The notes below the pieces were generated by a model. That model saw only the letters and a program-made list of their open reading frames with translations. It did not search any database and was not told where the DNA came from. 64,000 bases of DNA from Nocardiopsis mwathae. GTDB taxonomy: Bacteria > Actinomycetota > Actinomycetes > Streptosporangiales > Streptosporangiaceae. The stretch covers positions 1,674,001-1,738,000 of the forward strand of contig NZ_JACHDS010000001.1 in assembly GCF_014201195.1 (NCBI RefSeq), given 5' to 3'. Below are positions 53,416 through 63,417 of this stretch, one piece after another. A program made the position numbers and the translations under genes. How positions within the stretch are numbered: the stretch's first letter is position 1; each line of letters opens with the position of its first letter.

Positions 53416-54087
53416 GTGTCACCAGAGCCGACCGGCGCACCGAGCCGCGGCCCGCTCAGCAGGGAGAAAGTGCTGCGCACGGCGATGGAGATGGCAGACG
53501 AGTCGGGGAGCGGGGTGCCGAGCATGCGCGGCCTCGCCAAGCGGCTCGGCGTCGAGGCGATGTCCCTGTACCACCACTTTCGCAACAAGGACCTGATCCT
53601 CGACGGCATGGTCGACCTCGTCTTCGGCGAGGTCGAGCTCCCCGCCGAAGACGACGACTGGCGGACCGCGATGCGGCGCCGGGCCGCCTCGATGCGCGAC
53701 GCGCTGACCCGCCACCCCTGGGCGGTCAGCCTGATGGACTCACGGACCAGCCCCGGCTACGCGACCCTGCGCCACCACAACGCGGTGATCGGCTGCCTGC
53801 GGTCGGGCGGTTTCTCGATCGCCGGTGCGTCGCACGCGTTCTCGGTGCTGGACAGCTACGTGTACGGGTACACGCTCCAGCAGCTCAGCCTGCCCTTCGG
53901 GTCGTCCGGCGACATGGAGGGTGTGGCGGGATCCATCCTGGAGGGGCTGCCCGAGGAGTTCCCGCACCTCGCCGAGATGATCACCGGCCACGCGCTGAAG
54001 CCGGGCTATGTGTACACCGAGGAGTTCGACATCGGGCTGGAGCTGATCCTCGACGGGCTGGAGGGGCGGCGCGAGCACTGGGGGTAG
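53416..54087 (+). CDS. TetR/AcrR-family repressor
   Basis: 223 residues from GTG 53416 with AGGAGG upstream. HTH is SMRGLAKRLGVEAMSLYHHF. The ligand domain has TLRHHNAVIGCLRSGGFSIA. It likely represses the divergent NmrA-like/DUF4386 operon through the paired palindromes at 53347. Confidence 0.9.
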   Translation: MSPEPTGAPSRGPLSREKVLRTAMEMADESGSGVPSMRGLAKRLGVEAMSLYHHFRNKDLILDGMVDLVFGEVELPAEDDDWRTAMRRRAASMRDALTRHPWAVSLMDSRTSPGYATLRHHNAVIGCLRSGGFSIAGASHAFSVLDSYVYGYTLQQLSLPFGSSGDMEGVAGSILEGLPEEFPHLAEMITGHALKPGYVYTEEFDIGLELILDGLEGRREHWG

Positions 54088-54538
54088 GAAGGCCCACCTT
54101 GCCCGTGCCTCTCCCGGACCCGCCGCACGAGAAGCCACCCGCGGTGGCAGGACACCACGGCGGCGGAGCCGGCGGGTCGCCTCGCCGCAGCGGGCTCCAC
54201 CGCGGTGGATACTCGCCGACGGCTCGCTCGTGGTTCTCCACACCGGCAGGCAACGGTCGGTCGGCCCTGGGCGGGTGGAAAGCGCAGTGCGGGGGCCTCG
54301 TCGGGCTCGCGGTCGGAGTGCCGGCAGGCCCTGACGCTGTCCGCACCGGTCACCTGCCCGGATCGTGGACGGCGCCGTCGGGCCGGGGAAGCATGTCACC
54401 GCCCCCGGCCTCCGTCTGCACCCAGTCACTGTGGGCCCGTCTTCGGGTGGAGGGCATTCCGGCTCTCCGCCCGCCATGTCGACCCACCTCCCCTTTCCCC
54501 CGCCCCTCCCGCGGGCGGTCCCCCGGTCATGGCCGGTG
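54088..54538. other. Gene-free stretch between tetR and the ABC operon end
   Basis: No gene is supported in 451 bases between convergent ends. Open frames on both strands have no family features. A short GC hairpin (CCGCCC at 54500, GGGCGG at 54513) could end the ABC operon. Confidence 0.4.
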
Positions 54539-55642
<1,104 letters not shown>

Positions 55643-55657
55643 GTCTGTGTTCCTCTC

Positions 55658-56656
55658 TCAGCGGGACTGGGGATGGACCTGGAGTTTTCGGCCGCGTCCC
55701 GCACGGAACGCGTCGAGGGCGTCGGTGTATTCGTCCAGGGTGAACCGGTGGCTGATCATCGCGTCGGCGTCCACCGCCCCCTTGGCCATGAGGTCGACCG
55801 CCCGGCCGTAGCTGTGCAGCACGGCCATGGAACCCACGATGGTGATCTCGTCGTTGTAGACGCGGAAGGGGGAGAAGTTCGCCGTCGCCTCACTCGGCGC
55901 GACACCGAACACCTGGAACGTGCCGCCGCGGCGCACCCGCTTCAGGCCGTCCTCGATCGCCGGAACCGCCCCTGTGCAGTCGATGACCACATCCCAGCCC
56001 GGCCGGTCGAGCCCGTCGGCGCTCGTCGCGGTGTGGTCCGCGGCGAGCTTCGCGGCGACCGCCAGGCGCTCGCTGTTCAGGTCGACCACGGACACGCTCG
56101 CCGCCCCGGCGCCGCGCGCGAGCTGCGCCATGAACAGGCCCATGGTCCCGGCCCCGTAGACCAGGTAGTGCTCGCCCATCCGCCCGGGGAGGAGGTCGAA
56201 GGCGTGCACCGCGCAGGAGAGGGGTTCGATGAGGGCGGCGTGGTCGAAGGGAAGCGCCTCGGGTATGCGGTGGCAGTCGGCGACGGGCGCCGCCACGTAG
56301 TCGGCGCACGCACCGGATGTGGTCACCCCGATGGCGCCCCACCGCTCGCACAGGTTGCCGCGCCCGACCGCGCAGTAGTGGCATTCTCCGCAGAACAGCG
56401 ACGGGTCCACGGCCACGCGGTCGTCGGCCGCGAGCTCGGTGACCTCGGAGCCGACGGCGACGACGGTTCCCGCGAACTCGTGGCCGGGGATGATCGGGTA
56501 GGGAGTGGGTTCGAACTCGCCGTCGAGGATGTGGATGTCCGTACCGCAGATCCCGACGGCGGCGGGCGCCACGATCACCTCGCGGGGACCGGGTGCGGGG
56601 TCGTCGACCGTGGTGAGGGACACCCGGCCGGGTTCGTCGATGACGATCGCGCGCAT
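55658..56656 (-). CDS. Zinc-dependent polyol dehydrogenase (MDR family)
   Basis: 332 residues. Catalytic zinc ligands Cys37 and His59-Glu60. Structural zinc site Cys89, Cys92, Cys95 and Cys103. NAD motif YLVYGAGTMGLFMAQLARGA. Resembles sorbitol/L-threonine-type dehydrogenases. Its place between permease and ATPase genes suggests it oxidises the imported polyol. Confidence 0.9.
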   Translation of the reverse strand: MRAIVIDEPGRVSLTTVDDPAPGPREVIVAPAAVGICGTDIHILDGEFEPTPYPIIPGHEFAGTVVAVGSEVTELAADDRVAVDPSLFCGECHYCAVGRGNLCERWGAIGVTTSGACADYVAAPVADCHRIPEALPFDHAALIEPLSCAVHAFDLLPGRMGEHYLVYGAGTMGLFMAQLARGAGAASVSVVDLNSERLAVAAKLAADHTATSADGLDRPGWDVVIDCTGAVPAIEDGLKRVRRGGTFQVFGVAPSEATANFSPFRVYNDEITIVGSMAVLHSYGRAVDLMAKGAVDADAMISHRFTLDEYTDALDAFRAGRGRKLQVHPQSR

Positions 56657-57538
56657 TTATTTCACGGCTCCGAGGGAAAGGCCGCGGACCAGCCACCGCT
56701 GGGCGGCCCATCCGGCGAGGATCACGGGCAGTGCCGCCATGGTGGAGGCGGCGGACAGGCGGGCCCAGAACAGCCCCTCGCCGGTGATGAAGCCGACGAG
56801 GAAGACCGGAACCGTGGCCGCCTGCGTGGCCGTCAGGCTGACGGCGAAGAAGAACTCGTTCCAGGCGAAGATGAAGCAGATCAGCGCGGTCGCCGCGAGG
56901 CCGGGCGCGATCATCGGGAAGATGACCCGCCACATCTCGGTGCGCCGGGTCGCGCCGTCGAGCCGGGCCGCCTCCAGCACTTCCTTGGGCAGTTCCATCA
57001 GGAAGGAGCGGATCATCCACACCGCGATCGGCAGGTTCATCGCCGTGTAGACCATGGCCAGCATCGTCACGTTGTCCAGCACGCCCAGGTTCGTCGCCAG
57101 CACGTAGAGCGGCAGGATCATCGCGACGGGCGGCAGCATCTTGGTGGAGATGAAGAAGAACAGCGAGTCGCGCCACGCCGGAATCCTGACGAGCGACAGT
57201 GCGTAGGCCGCCGGAAGCGCCAGGGCGACGGCCAGGACCGTCGAGATCAACGACGCCGAGAGCGAGTTGAGGAAGTAGGGCGCGAAGTCCCGGCCCAGCA
57301 CGGCCCGGTACTGGTCGAGCGTCGGCGCGAAGAGGAAGGTCGGCGGATCGGTCGACGCCTGCGCCTCCTGCTTGAATCCGGTGGCGAACATCCACAGCAC
57401 GGGGAAGAAGAACAGCAGGCCGGCGAGCCAGGCCAGGATTCCCACGACCGGCAGCCGCCGGCGGTAGCGGAGACGGCCGGGCAGGCCGGCCACCCCCTGT
57501 ACCTTCGTCTTGGGCGGTGCGGCGATGGCGGTGGTCAC
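56657..57538 (-). CDS. Carbohydrate ABC permease, MalG type
   Basis: 293 residues from GTG 57538, with GAGGAGGAG upstream and a GTGA overlap with the other permease. Six helices; the EAA loop reads EVLEAARLDGATRRTEMWRV. It follows the MalF-type permease, with which it forms the membrane channel. Confidence 0.94.
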   Translation of the reverse strand: MTTAIAAPPKTKVQGVAGLPGRLRYRRRLPVVGILAWLAGLLFFFPVLWMFATGFKQEAQASTDPPTFLFAPTLDQYRAVLGRDFAPYFLNSLSASLISTVLAVALALPAAYALSLVRIPAWRDSLFFFISTKMLPPVAMILPLYVLATNLGVLDNVTMLAMVYTAMNLPIAVWMIRSFLMELPKEVLEAARLDGATRRTEMWRVIFPMIAPGLAATALICFIFAWNEFFFAVSLTATQAATVPVFLVGFITGEGLFWARLSAASTMAALPVILAGWAAQRWLVRGLSLGAVK

Positions 57539-58458
57539 GACTCCTCCTCGAACAGGTTGGAGATCACCCGCAGCGCGAACATCGCGATGGCGATCGTGGC
57601 CGCGACGACGATGACGCCGGCCGCGGCGGCCTCCCCCACGTCGAAGGCGCGGAACGCCTGCAGGTAGATGAAGTAGGGGAGGTTGGTCGACGCCTGGCCG
57701 GGCCCGCCCTGCGTGATCATGAAGATGGCGTCGAACGTCTGCACGACGTAGATGGTTCCGAGCAGGATCCCCAGTTCGATGAAGCGCCGCAGGTGCGGGA
57801 AGGTGACCCGGCGGAACGTCGCCCAGGATCCGGCGCCGTCGACCCGGGCCGCTTCGAGCACCTCGGGAGACTGGCTCTGCAGGCCCGCGAGCACGATGAG
57901 CATCATGAACGGGGTCCACTGCCAGGTCAGCACGGCGATGATGGACAGCAGCGGGTACTGGCTGACCCAGTCGGCGCTGATACCGAAGGGCGAGAGCGCC
58001 CAGTTGACCAGCCCGAACACCGGGTGGTACATGGACGTCTTCCACAGCAGCGCGGCGGCGGCGGGCATGACCAGGAACGGCGTGATCAGCATCGTGCGGA
58101 CCACGGCGCGCCCGGCGAACCGCTGGTCCAGGAGGACCGCGAGCGCGATGCCGAGCAGCATCGACAGCGCCACCGCGCTCACCGTCAGGACGACGGTGTT
58201 GGCCACGGCGTTGCGGAAGTGCGGCTCGGCGAGGACCTTCGCGTAGTTCGCCAGCCCGACGAACTCTCCGGAGTCGGGTCGGAGGAGGTTGCGGCCCTGG
58301 GTGCTGTAGTACACGGTGAACAGGAACGGCACCTGCGTCAGGGCGATGACGAAGAGGAGTGCGGGGAGCAGCGGTGCGCGGCGCCCCCACCGTTGCGCGC
58401 GGGTGAGCGCGCCGGCGTCCGGCCGGCGGACCGGCGCCTTTGACGATTGAGCGGTCAT
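57535..58458 (-). CDS. Carbohydrate ABC permease, MalF type
   Basis: 307 residues with six helices. The EAA loop is EVLEAARVDGAGSWATFRRV. The opening helix is LLPALLFVIALTQVPFLFTV. It lies between the binding protein and MalG-type permease. Pattern and length match sorbitol/mannitol-type importers. Confidence 0.94.
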   Translation of the reverse strand: MTAQSSKAPVRRPDAGALTRAQRWGRRAPLLPALLFVIALTQVPFLFTVYYSTQGRNLLRPDSGEFVGLANYAKVLAEPHFRNAVANTVVLTVSAVALSMLLGIALAVLLDQRFAGRAVVRTMLITPFLVMPAAAALLWKTSMYHPVFGLVNWALSPFGISADWVSQYPLLSIIAVLTWQWTPFMMLIVLAGLQSQSPEVLEAARVDGAGSWATFRRVTFPHLRRFIELGILLGTIYVVQTFDAIFMITQGGPGQASTNLPYFIYLQAFRAFDVGEAAAAGVIVVAATIAIAMFALRVISNLFEEES

Positions 58459-58512
58459 GGCTTCTTCCTGTGCGGGGGGCGGGCCGGCGCAGTGCCGCGC
58501 CGGCCCGGCGTG

Positions 58513-59865
58513 CTAGTCGCGGTAGCCGCCCGATTCGGCGGTCGACTCGGCGTAGCGCTGGGATTTCTCCAGAGCCTTCTCGACGGACTGCTGTCCGGCG
58601 ATGGCGGCGGAGATCTCCTGGGAGACCTTCGTCCCGAGGTCCTGGAACTCGGGGATCGCGACGTACTGGACGCCGGTCCACGGCTGCGGGTGCAGGCCGG
58701 GCTGGTGCACGTCGACGTTCTCGATCGCCTCCAGCGTGGCGCTCGCGAACTTCTCCGCGGCGGACTGGTACTCGGGCTTGGAGTAGGTGGACATCCGGCT
58801 GCCCGGCGGCACCCGCTCCCAGCCCAGCTCCTCACCGACCAGGGAGATGTACTCCTTGGACGTGGCCCACGAGATGAACTCCCATGCGGCATCGGGGTCC
58901 GAGGACGTGCTCGGAACGGCCATGGACCACGCCCACAGCCAGCCGGCGTGGTCGGTCTCGGCCACCGGGGCCGGCGCGTAGCCGATCTGCCCGGTGACGT
59001 TGCTCGACTCGGGGTCCTCAAGGAGGCCCGCGGCGACGGTCGCGTCGTAGAACATGGCGGCGTTGCCCTGTGCCATCGTCGTCAGGCACTCGGTGAACCC
59101 GTCGTTGGGCGCGCCCTGCTGGCCGTAGTCGCGCAGCAGGTCGACGTAGAGCTCGACGGCTTCCTGCGTCTCCGGGGAGTCGAGGTGCGCGTTCCAGTCC
59201 TCGTCGTACCACTGCCCGCCGTGGGTGAGGATGACGGTGTTCAGCGGCGCGAGCAGCTCTCCCCAGCCAGGCAGGCCGCGCATGCAGATTCCGGCGACGT
59301 CGTCGTCGGGGGCGTGCAGCTCCTCGGCGAACCCGGCGATGTCCTTCCACGTGGGCTGCGGGGGCATCTCCAGGCCGGCCTCGTCGAAGAGGTCGGTGCG
59401 GTACATCATGAACGACGACTCGCCGTAGAACGGGGCCGCGTACAGCTCGCCGTCGTACGAGAGCGCCTCCCGGACGGCCGGAACGAGGTCGTCGACGTCG
59501 TAGTCGCCCTGGCCCGCGTACTCCTCCAGGCTGACGAGCCAGCCGTTCTCCGCCCAGATCGGCGCCTCATAGGTGCCGACGGTGACGATGTCGTACTGCC
59601 CGCCCTGGGTGGCGATGTCCTGTGTCACGCGGTCGCGCAGCTGGTTCTCGGGCAGCGTCACGAACTGCACGTCGATGTCCGGGTGCTGCTCGGAGAACTT
59701 CCCGGCCAGCTCTTCGATGTCCTGCATCTGCGGGTTGGCGACGGTGGCGATCGTGACCGTGCGCTCCGCTCCGCCGCCCCCTCCCGCACCGGCGCAGGCG
59801 GTCGCGGTGAGCAAGGCTCCGGCCGCGGCCGCGGCCAGGCCTGGACGTCTCAGGGGGATGAACAT
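58513..59865 (-). CDS. Sugar/polyol ABC solute-binding lipoprotein
   Basis: 450 residues from ATG 59865 (GGAGGT six bases upstream). Signal peptide ends at a lipid-type Cys (LLTATACAGAGGG), with a non-standard residue at -3. Binding-protein blocks include LAAPLYGE-like LYAAPFYGESSFMMYRTDLF and WKDIAGFAEELHAPDDDVAG. Together with the dehydrogenase and SorC regulator it points to a polyol substrate. Confidence 0.92.
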   Translation of the reverse strand: MFIPLRRPGLAAAAAGALLTATACAGAGGGGGAERTVTIATVANPQMQDIEELAGKFSEQHPDIDVQFVTLPENQLRDRVTQDIATQGGQYDIVTVGTYEAPIWAENGWLVSLEEYAGQGDYDVDDLVPAVREALSYDGELYAAPFYGESSFMMYRTDLFDEAGLEMPPQPTWKDIAGFAEELHAPDDDVAGICMRGLPGWGELLAPLNTVILTHGGQWYDEDWNAHLDSPETQEAVELYVDLLRDYGQQGAPNDGFTECLTTMAQGNAAMFYDATVAAGLLEDPESSNVTGQIGYAPAPVAETDHAGWLWAWSMAVPSTSSDPDAAWEFISWATSKEYISLVGEELGWERVPPGSRMSTYSKPEYQSAAEKFASATLEAIENVDVHQPGLHPQPWTGVQYVAIPEFQDLGTKVSQEISAAIAGQQSVEKALEKSQRYAESTAESGGYRD

Positions 59866-59949
59866 GTGGACCTCCGAAAGGTGAGGGGTGTCGGCGGTCT
59901 CGGGGAGAAGAGGTCGCGCAGCCGGTCCCTGCCCCAGTGACCACCGGGT

Positions 59950-60064
59950 GCTCATGTGAGCGGAAATATGTGCATTTGAGCTCCGATGCACTTCAGTTAA
60001 GGTGTGACCCCTCTCACCAGTCAAGATGCTCTGCAATAATGAGACCAAGCGCGCTCATATGAGC
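59950..60064. promoter_or_regulatory. Two matching operators for the SorC-type regulator
   Basis: GCTCATGTGAGC (59950-59961) and GCTCATATGAGC (60053-60064) are near-identical 12-base palindromes 103 bp apart. They flank the divergent promoters of the ABC operon and the regulator gene. The second lies just upstream of the regulator start. The spacing is close to ten helical turns, which would suit DNA looping by a tetramer. Confidence 0.7.
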
Positions 60065-60084
60065 AGCAAAGGAGGGGGTGGCTG

Positions 60085-61038
60085 ATGGCGACCGGGGCGC
60101 CTGCTCTCCGGCCTGCAGAGTTGATCCGCGCGGCCGCGATCGCCCGCCGCTACTACATCGACGGCGTTTCCAAACTCCACATCGCGCAAGAGTTCGGCAT
60201 CAGCCGGTTCAAGGTCGCGCGCATCCTCGACGATGCGCGCGCCGCGCACATCATCCGCTTCGACATCTCGGTGCCCGCCGAGATCGACGCCGAACTGTCG
60301 GACGCCCTCCGCTCGGCTTACGGGCTACGCGAGGCGATCGCCGTCGCCACGGCCGACGACCGCGACTCCCTTCACCGCGACAACCTGGGCCGCCTCGCCG
60401 CCGACTACCTGACCGAGGTACTCGGCGAGGGCGACACCCTCGGACTCGCCTGCTCGCGCACACTGAACGCGATGACGCTCGCACTCGGCGCGCTACCCCG
60501 GTGCACGGTCGTACAGCTGACCGGTGTCCTGCCCGGCGGCGTCGAGGAGAACTCCGTGGAGCTGGTGCGCCGCGTGGCGAGCCTTGCCCGCGGCCCCGTC
60601 TTCCCCATCTACGCGCCGCTCGTCGTCCCCGACCCCGCGACCGCACGTGCGCTCCGCCGCCAACCGCAGGTCGCCGACACGATGCGGCGCTACGCCGACC
60701 TCACCAAAGCCGTGGTCGCGATCGGCTCGTGGGAGCCGCCCGCCTCGCTCGTGCGCGATGCCCTGCCCCCGGGCGAAGGGGCGCTGCTGTCCCATCACGG
60801 CGTACGGGCCGAAGTCTGCGCGCGGCTCATGGACGGCGACGGCGTCCCGATCGCGACGGACCTGACCGACCGCACCATCGCCATCACGGTCGACCAGCTG
60901 AAACAAGTCCCCGAGGTCGTCGCCGTCGCCGGGGGCGCGGACAAGACCGCAGCCATACGCTCGGCCCTGAAGGCAGGCTTCATCACGTCCCTCGTCACCG
61001 ACGCGGCGACGGCCCGCGCCCTCACCCAGGGCGGTTGA
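60085..61038 (+). CDS. SorC/DeoR-type sugar-binding transcriptional regulator
   Basis: 317 residues. HTH at ~residues 15-60 (AAAIARRYYIDGVSKLHIAQ and EFGISRFKVARILDDARAAH). The effector domain has GEGDTLGLACSRTLNAMTLA and ATDLTDRTIAITVDQLKQVP. Divergent from the polyol ABC operon, which it should control. ATG 60085 has GGAGGG upstream. Confidence 0.92.
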   Translation: MATGAPALRPAELIRAAAIARRYYIDGVSKLHIAQEFGISRFKVARILDDARAAHIIRFDISVPAEIDAELSDALRSAYGLREAIAVATADDRDSLHRDNLGRLAADYLTEVLGEGDTLGLACSRTLNAMTLALGALPRCTVVQLTGVLPGGVEENSVELVRRVASLARGPVFPIYAPLVVPDPATARALRRQPQVADTMRRYADLTKAVVAIGSWEPPASLVRDALPPGEGALLSHHGVRAEVCARLMDGDGVPIATDLTDRTIAITVDQLKQVPEVVAVAGGADKTAAIRSALKAGFITSLVTDAATARALTQGG

Positions 61039-61095
61039 CCGGCGCCGCCCCGCCACCGCAGGACCGGAGCCGCGGCCCCGCCCCCGCCGGCACGA

Positions 61096-62511
61096 TCAGG
61101 GGCCACAGATGAGCGAGGAGGGAATCCGGCGCGCGGCCTCGGCGCCCGTTCGCGCCGCGTACTCCGCCACACCATCGGCGGTCTCGCCGGCCCAGCCCAC
61201 GTAGCCGTCCGGGCGTATGAGGAATACGCCCACGCCGTATCCCTGAGGCGCGGCCGCGCCTGTCGTCAGCAGGGTCCAGTGCGCACCCCGCAGCGCGTCG
61301 AACAGCCGCACCCCCGCCACCGTCGCGTCCGGTGCACGGTCGCCGGCACGCACCGGACCCGGGGCGGCGCGGGTCTCCTCTGTGAGGGAGGAGGCGCGGT
61401 AGCCGAGGCGGAGCTGGCGGGTCGCCTCGCCGCGGCGGGTTTCGCCGCGGTGAATGCGCGTCGACAGGCCGAGCATGTCGGCGGCGATCGGGCGCCGTTC
61501 CTCCTCGTAGGTGTCGAGGAGCGAGGCGGGCGCGCCGTCCCGCAGCACCGCGCCCAGCTTCCAGCCCAGGTTGTAGGCGTCCTGCACGCCGGTGTTGAGG
61601 CCCTGGCCGCCGGCGGGTGAGTGGACGTGCGCCGCGTCTCCGGCGAGGAAGACCCGGCCCTCGCGGAAGCGGTCGGCAAGGGCCGCCCGAGGGCGGAAGT
61701 CCGAGGCCCACCGCGCACCGGTCACGTCCTCGGGGGCCAGGTGCGAGCGGGCCGCGACGGCCGTGCGTATGCCGTCGAGGGAGAGGTCCACCTCGGTGCC
61801 CTCGGGGAACCGGGCCACGAGCTGGAAGTCCTCGGTGCCCGCGAGCGGGCAGATCGTCAGGAAGCCGTCACCCTCCCCGTTCGGCGGGAAGATGTGCCAG
61901 TTGTCGCGGTCGAGGCCGGTGATACGGACGTCGGCGACCAGCATCGGGCTCGGGTCGACGGTCTCACCGGCCATGCCGATGCCGAGTGCCCGGCGCACCG
62001 TCGAGCGGCCCCCGTCCGCGGCGACCACGTACCCGGCCCGCAGGTCGGGACCGTGGGCGAAGCGTACGGTCACCCCGTCGTCGCCCTGGGAGAGGCCGAT
62101 CACTTTTTGGCGGAAGGCGACCCGCCCACCCAGCGCCTCCAGTCGTGCCAGCAGGATCTCCTGCGTGCGCCACTGCGGCAGCATCCACGGGTCGGGGTAC
62201 GGGGCCTCCTCCGTCGCCCCCGCCGGTTCGAAGATCCGCCGCTCGCCCATACGCCGACCGTCCTGCCAGATCATCCCGGCGGGGTAGGGGCCGCCGGCCG
62301 CGCGGATCGCGTCGAGGACGCCGAGGTCGTCGAAGACCTCCAGGGTGCGCGGCTGGATCCCCTTGCCGCGCGAGCCGGGGAACAGCGCGTCGGCCTGCTC
62401 GACGACGAGCACATCCACCCCGCGGCGGGCGAGGTCGATGCCGAGGGTCAGTCCACTGGGTCCCGCACCCACGACCAGTACGTCCGTCTGTACGTCCAGT
62501 TGTGCAGCCAT
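61096..62511 (-). CDS. FAD-dependent aromatic monooxygenase
   Basis: 471 residues from ATG 62511 (GTG 62517 possible; AAGGAG lies upstream of both). The dinucleotide motif is VLVVGAGPSGLTLGIDLARR, the DG motif VVAADGGRSTVRRALG and the GD motif RVFLAGDAAHVHSPAGGQGL. Resembles polyketide- and antibiotic-hydroxylating flavoproteins. Controlled by the divergent TetR, so it may inactivate a foreign compound; substrate unknown. Confidence 0.92.
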   Translation of the reverse strand: MAAQLDVQTDVLVVGAGPSGLTLGIDLARRGVDVLVVEQADALFPGSRGKGIQPRTLEVFDDLGVLDAIRAAGGPYPAGMIWQDGRRMGERRIFEPAGATEEAPYPDPWMLPQWRTQEILLARLEALGGRVAFRQKVIGLSQGDDGVTVRFAHGPDLRAGYVVAADGGRSTVRRALGIGMAGETVDPSPMLVADVRITGLDRDNWHIFPPNGEGDGFLTICPLAGTEDFQLVARFPEGTEVDLSLDGIRTAVAARSHLAPEDVTGARWASDFRPRAALADRFREGRVFLAGDAAHVHSPAGGQGLNTGVQDAYNLGWKLGAVLRDGAPASLLDTYEEERRPIAADMLGLSTRIHRGETRRGEATRQLRLGYRASSLTEETRAAPGPVRAGDRAPDATVAGVRLFDALRGAHWTLLTTGAAAPQGYGVGVFLIRPDGYVGWAGETADGVAEYAARTGAEAARRIPSSLICGP

Positions 62512-62523
62512 GTGCACACGCTC

Positions 62524-62572
62524 CTTAACGACGTTAAGTTGATGGTGCGACTATGTACTTAACGGCGTTAAG
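62524..62572. promoter_or_regulatory. Paired TetR operators
   Basis: CTTAACGACGTTAAG (62524-62538) and CTTAACGGCGTTAAG (62558-62572) are 15-base palindromes differing only at the centre. Spacing is 34 bp in the divergent promoter of the monooxygenase and tetR genes. Confidence 0.8.
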
Positions 62573-62581
62573 CTGTCAAGT

Positions 62582-63232
62582 GTGAACGCGAAACCACGTG
62601 TACCCCTCGACCGCAAGCGCGTCGCCGACACCGCTCTCAACCTCCTCAACGAGGTGGGCCTGGACGGTCTGACGCTGAGCGCGATCGGCCGCGAGCTGGG
62701 CGTCAAGGCACCCGCCTTGTACTGGCACTTCAACAACAAGCAGGCGCTGCTGGACGAGATGGCCACGGAGATGAACCGGCGGATGGTCGCCCGGACGCCG
62801 CGCGACCCCGCCGACACCTGGCGGGAGCGGCTGCGCACGTCCAACCACGGCCTGCGCGCGGCGCTGCGCGGCTACCGCGACGGCGCGAAGGTCTTCAGCG
62901 GCTCACGCTTCACCGGCATCGAGCACGCCGAACAGATGGAGGACGACCTGCGCCTCTTCACCGCAGCCGGGTTCACTCTCACCCAGGCGGTCCGCGCCCT
63001 AGCGACGACGTACCTCTACACGACCGGCTTCGTCGCCGAGGAGCAGGGTGTCGAGCCGCTGCCGGACGAGCGGCGCGAGGGCTACGACGTCGAAGAACGC
63101 GCCCGGATGATGGCCGACTTCCCGCTGTCCGCCGCCGCGGGCACCGAGATCTTCGAGAACTACGAGGAGCACTTCGCAGAAGGGCTGGAACTCGTGATCA
63201 CCGGTATCTCGGCCCGGTACGGAATCGACTGA
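62582..63232 (+). CDS. TetR-family repressor (TetR class C-terminal type)
   Basis: 216 residues from GTG 62582. HTH TLSAIGRELGVKAPALYWHF, followed by NNKQALLDEMATEMNRRMVA. The C-terminal domain resembles the TetR_C group. It starts 10 bases past the second operator, so it is autoregulated and probably represses the monooxygenase. Confidence 0.93.
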   Translation: MNAKPRVPLDRKRVADTALNLLNEVGLDGLTLSAIGRELGVKAPALYWHFNNKQALLDEMATEMNRRMVARTPRDPADTWRERLRTSNHGLRAALRGYRDGAKVFSGSRFTGIEHAEQMEDDLRLFTAAGFTLTQAVRALATTYLYTTGFVAEEQGVEPLPDERREGYDVEERARMMADFPLSAAAGTEIFENYEEHFAEGLELVITGISARYGID

Positions 63233-63334
63233 CGGGCGCAGGGCCGCCTGCGGTTCTCCGGGGATTCTCCGGGAATCACCCGGGGAATCGCGCCCACCCG
63301 GCTCCGTCCCACCCCTCCGCCGACCTGTGCCCCT

Positions 63335-63408
63335 GTCTCCGATGATCGCGGGAGAACGGTTGGAATTTCCGGCGGATTTCGAACCGTTCTCCCGCGATCA
63401 TCGGAGAC
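63335..63408. terminator. 27-bp perfect palindrome, bidirectional terminator
   Basis: Arms 63335-63361 and 63382-63408 are exact reverse complements with a 20-base loop. Core GATGATCGCGGGAGAACGGT. It lies between the convergent ends of tetR and the glycoside-hydrolase-like gene. Confidence 0.8.
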
Positions 63409-63417
63409 TGAGCGGAG

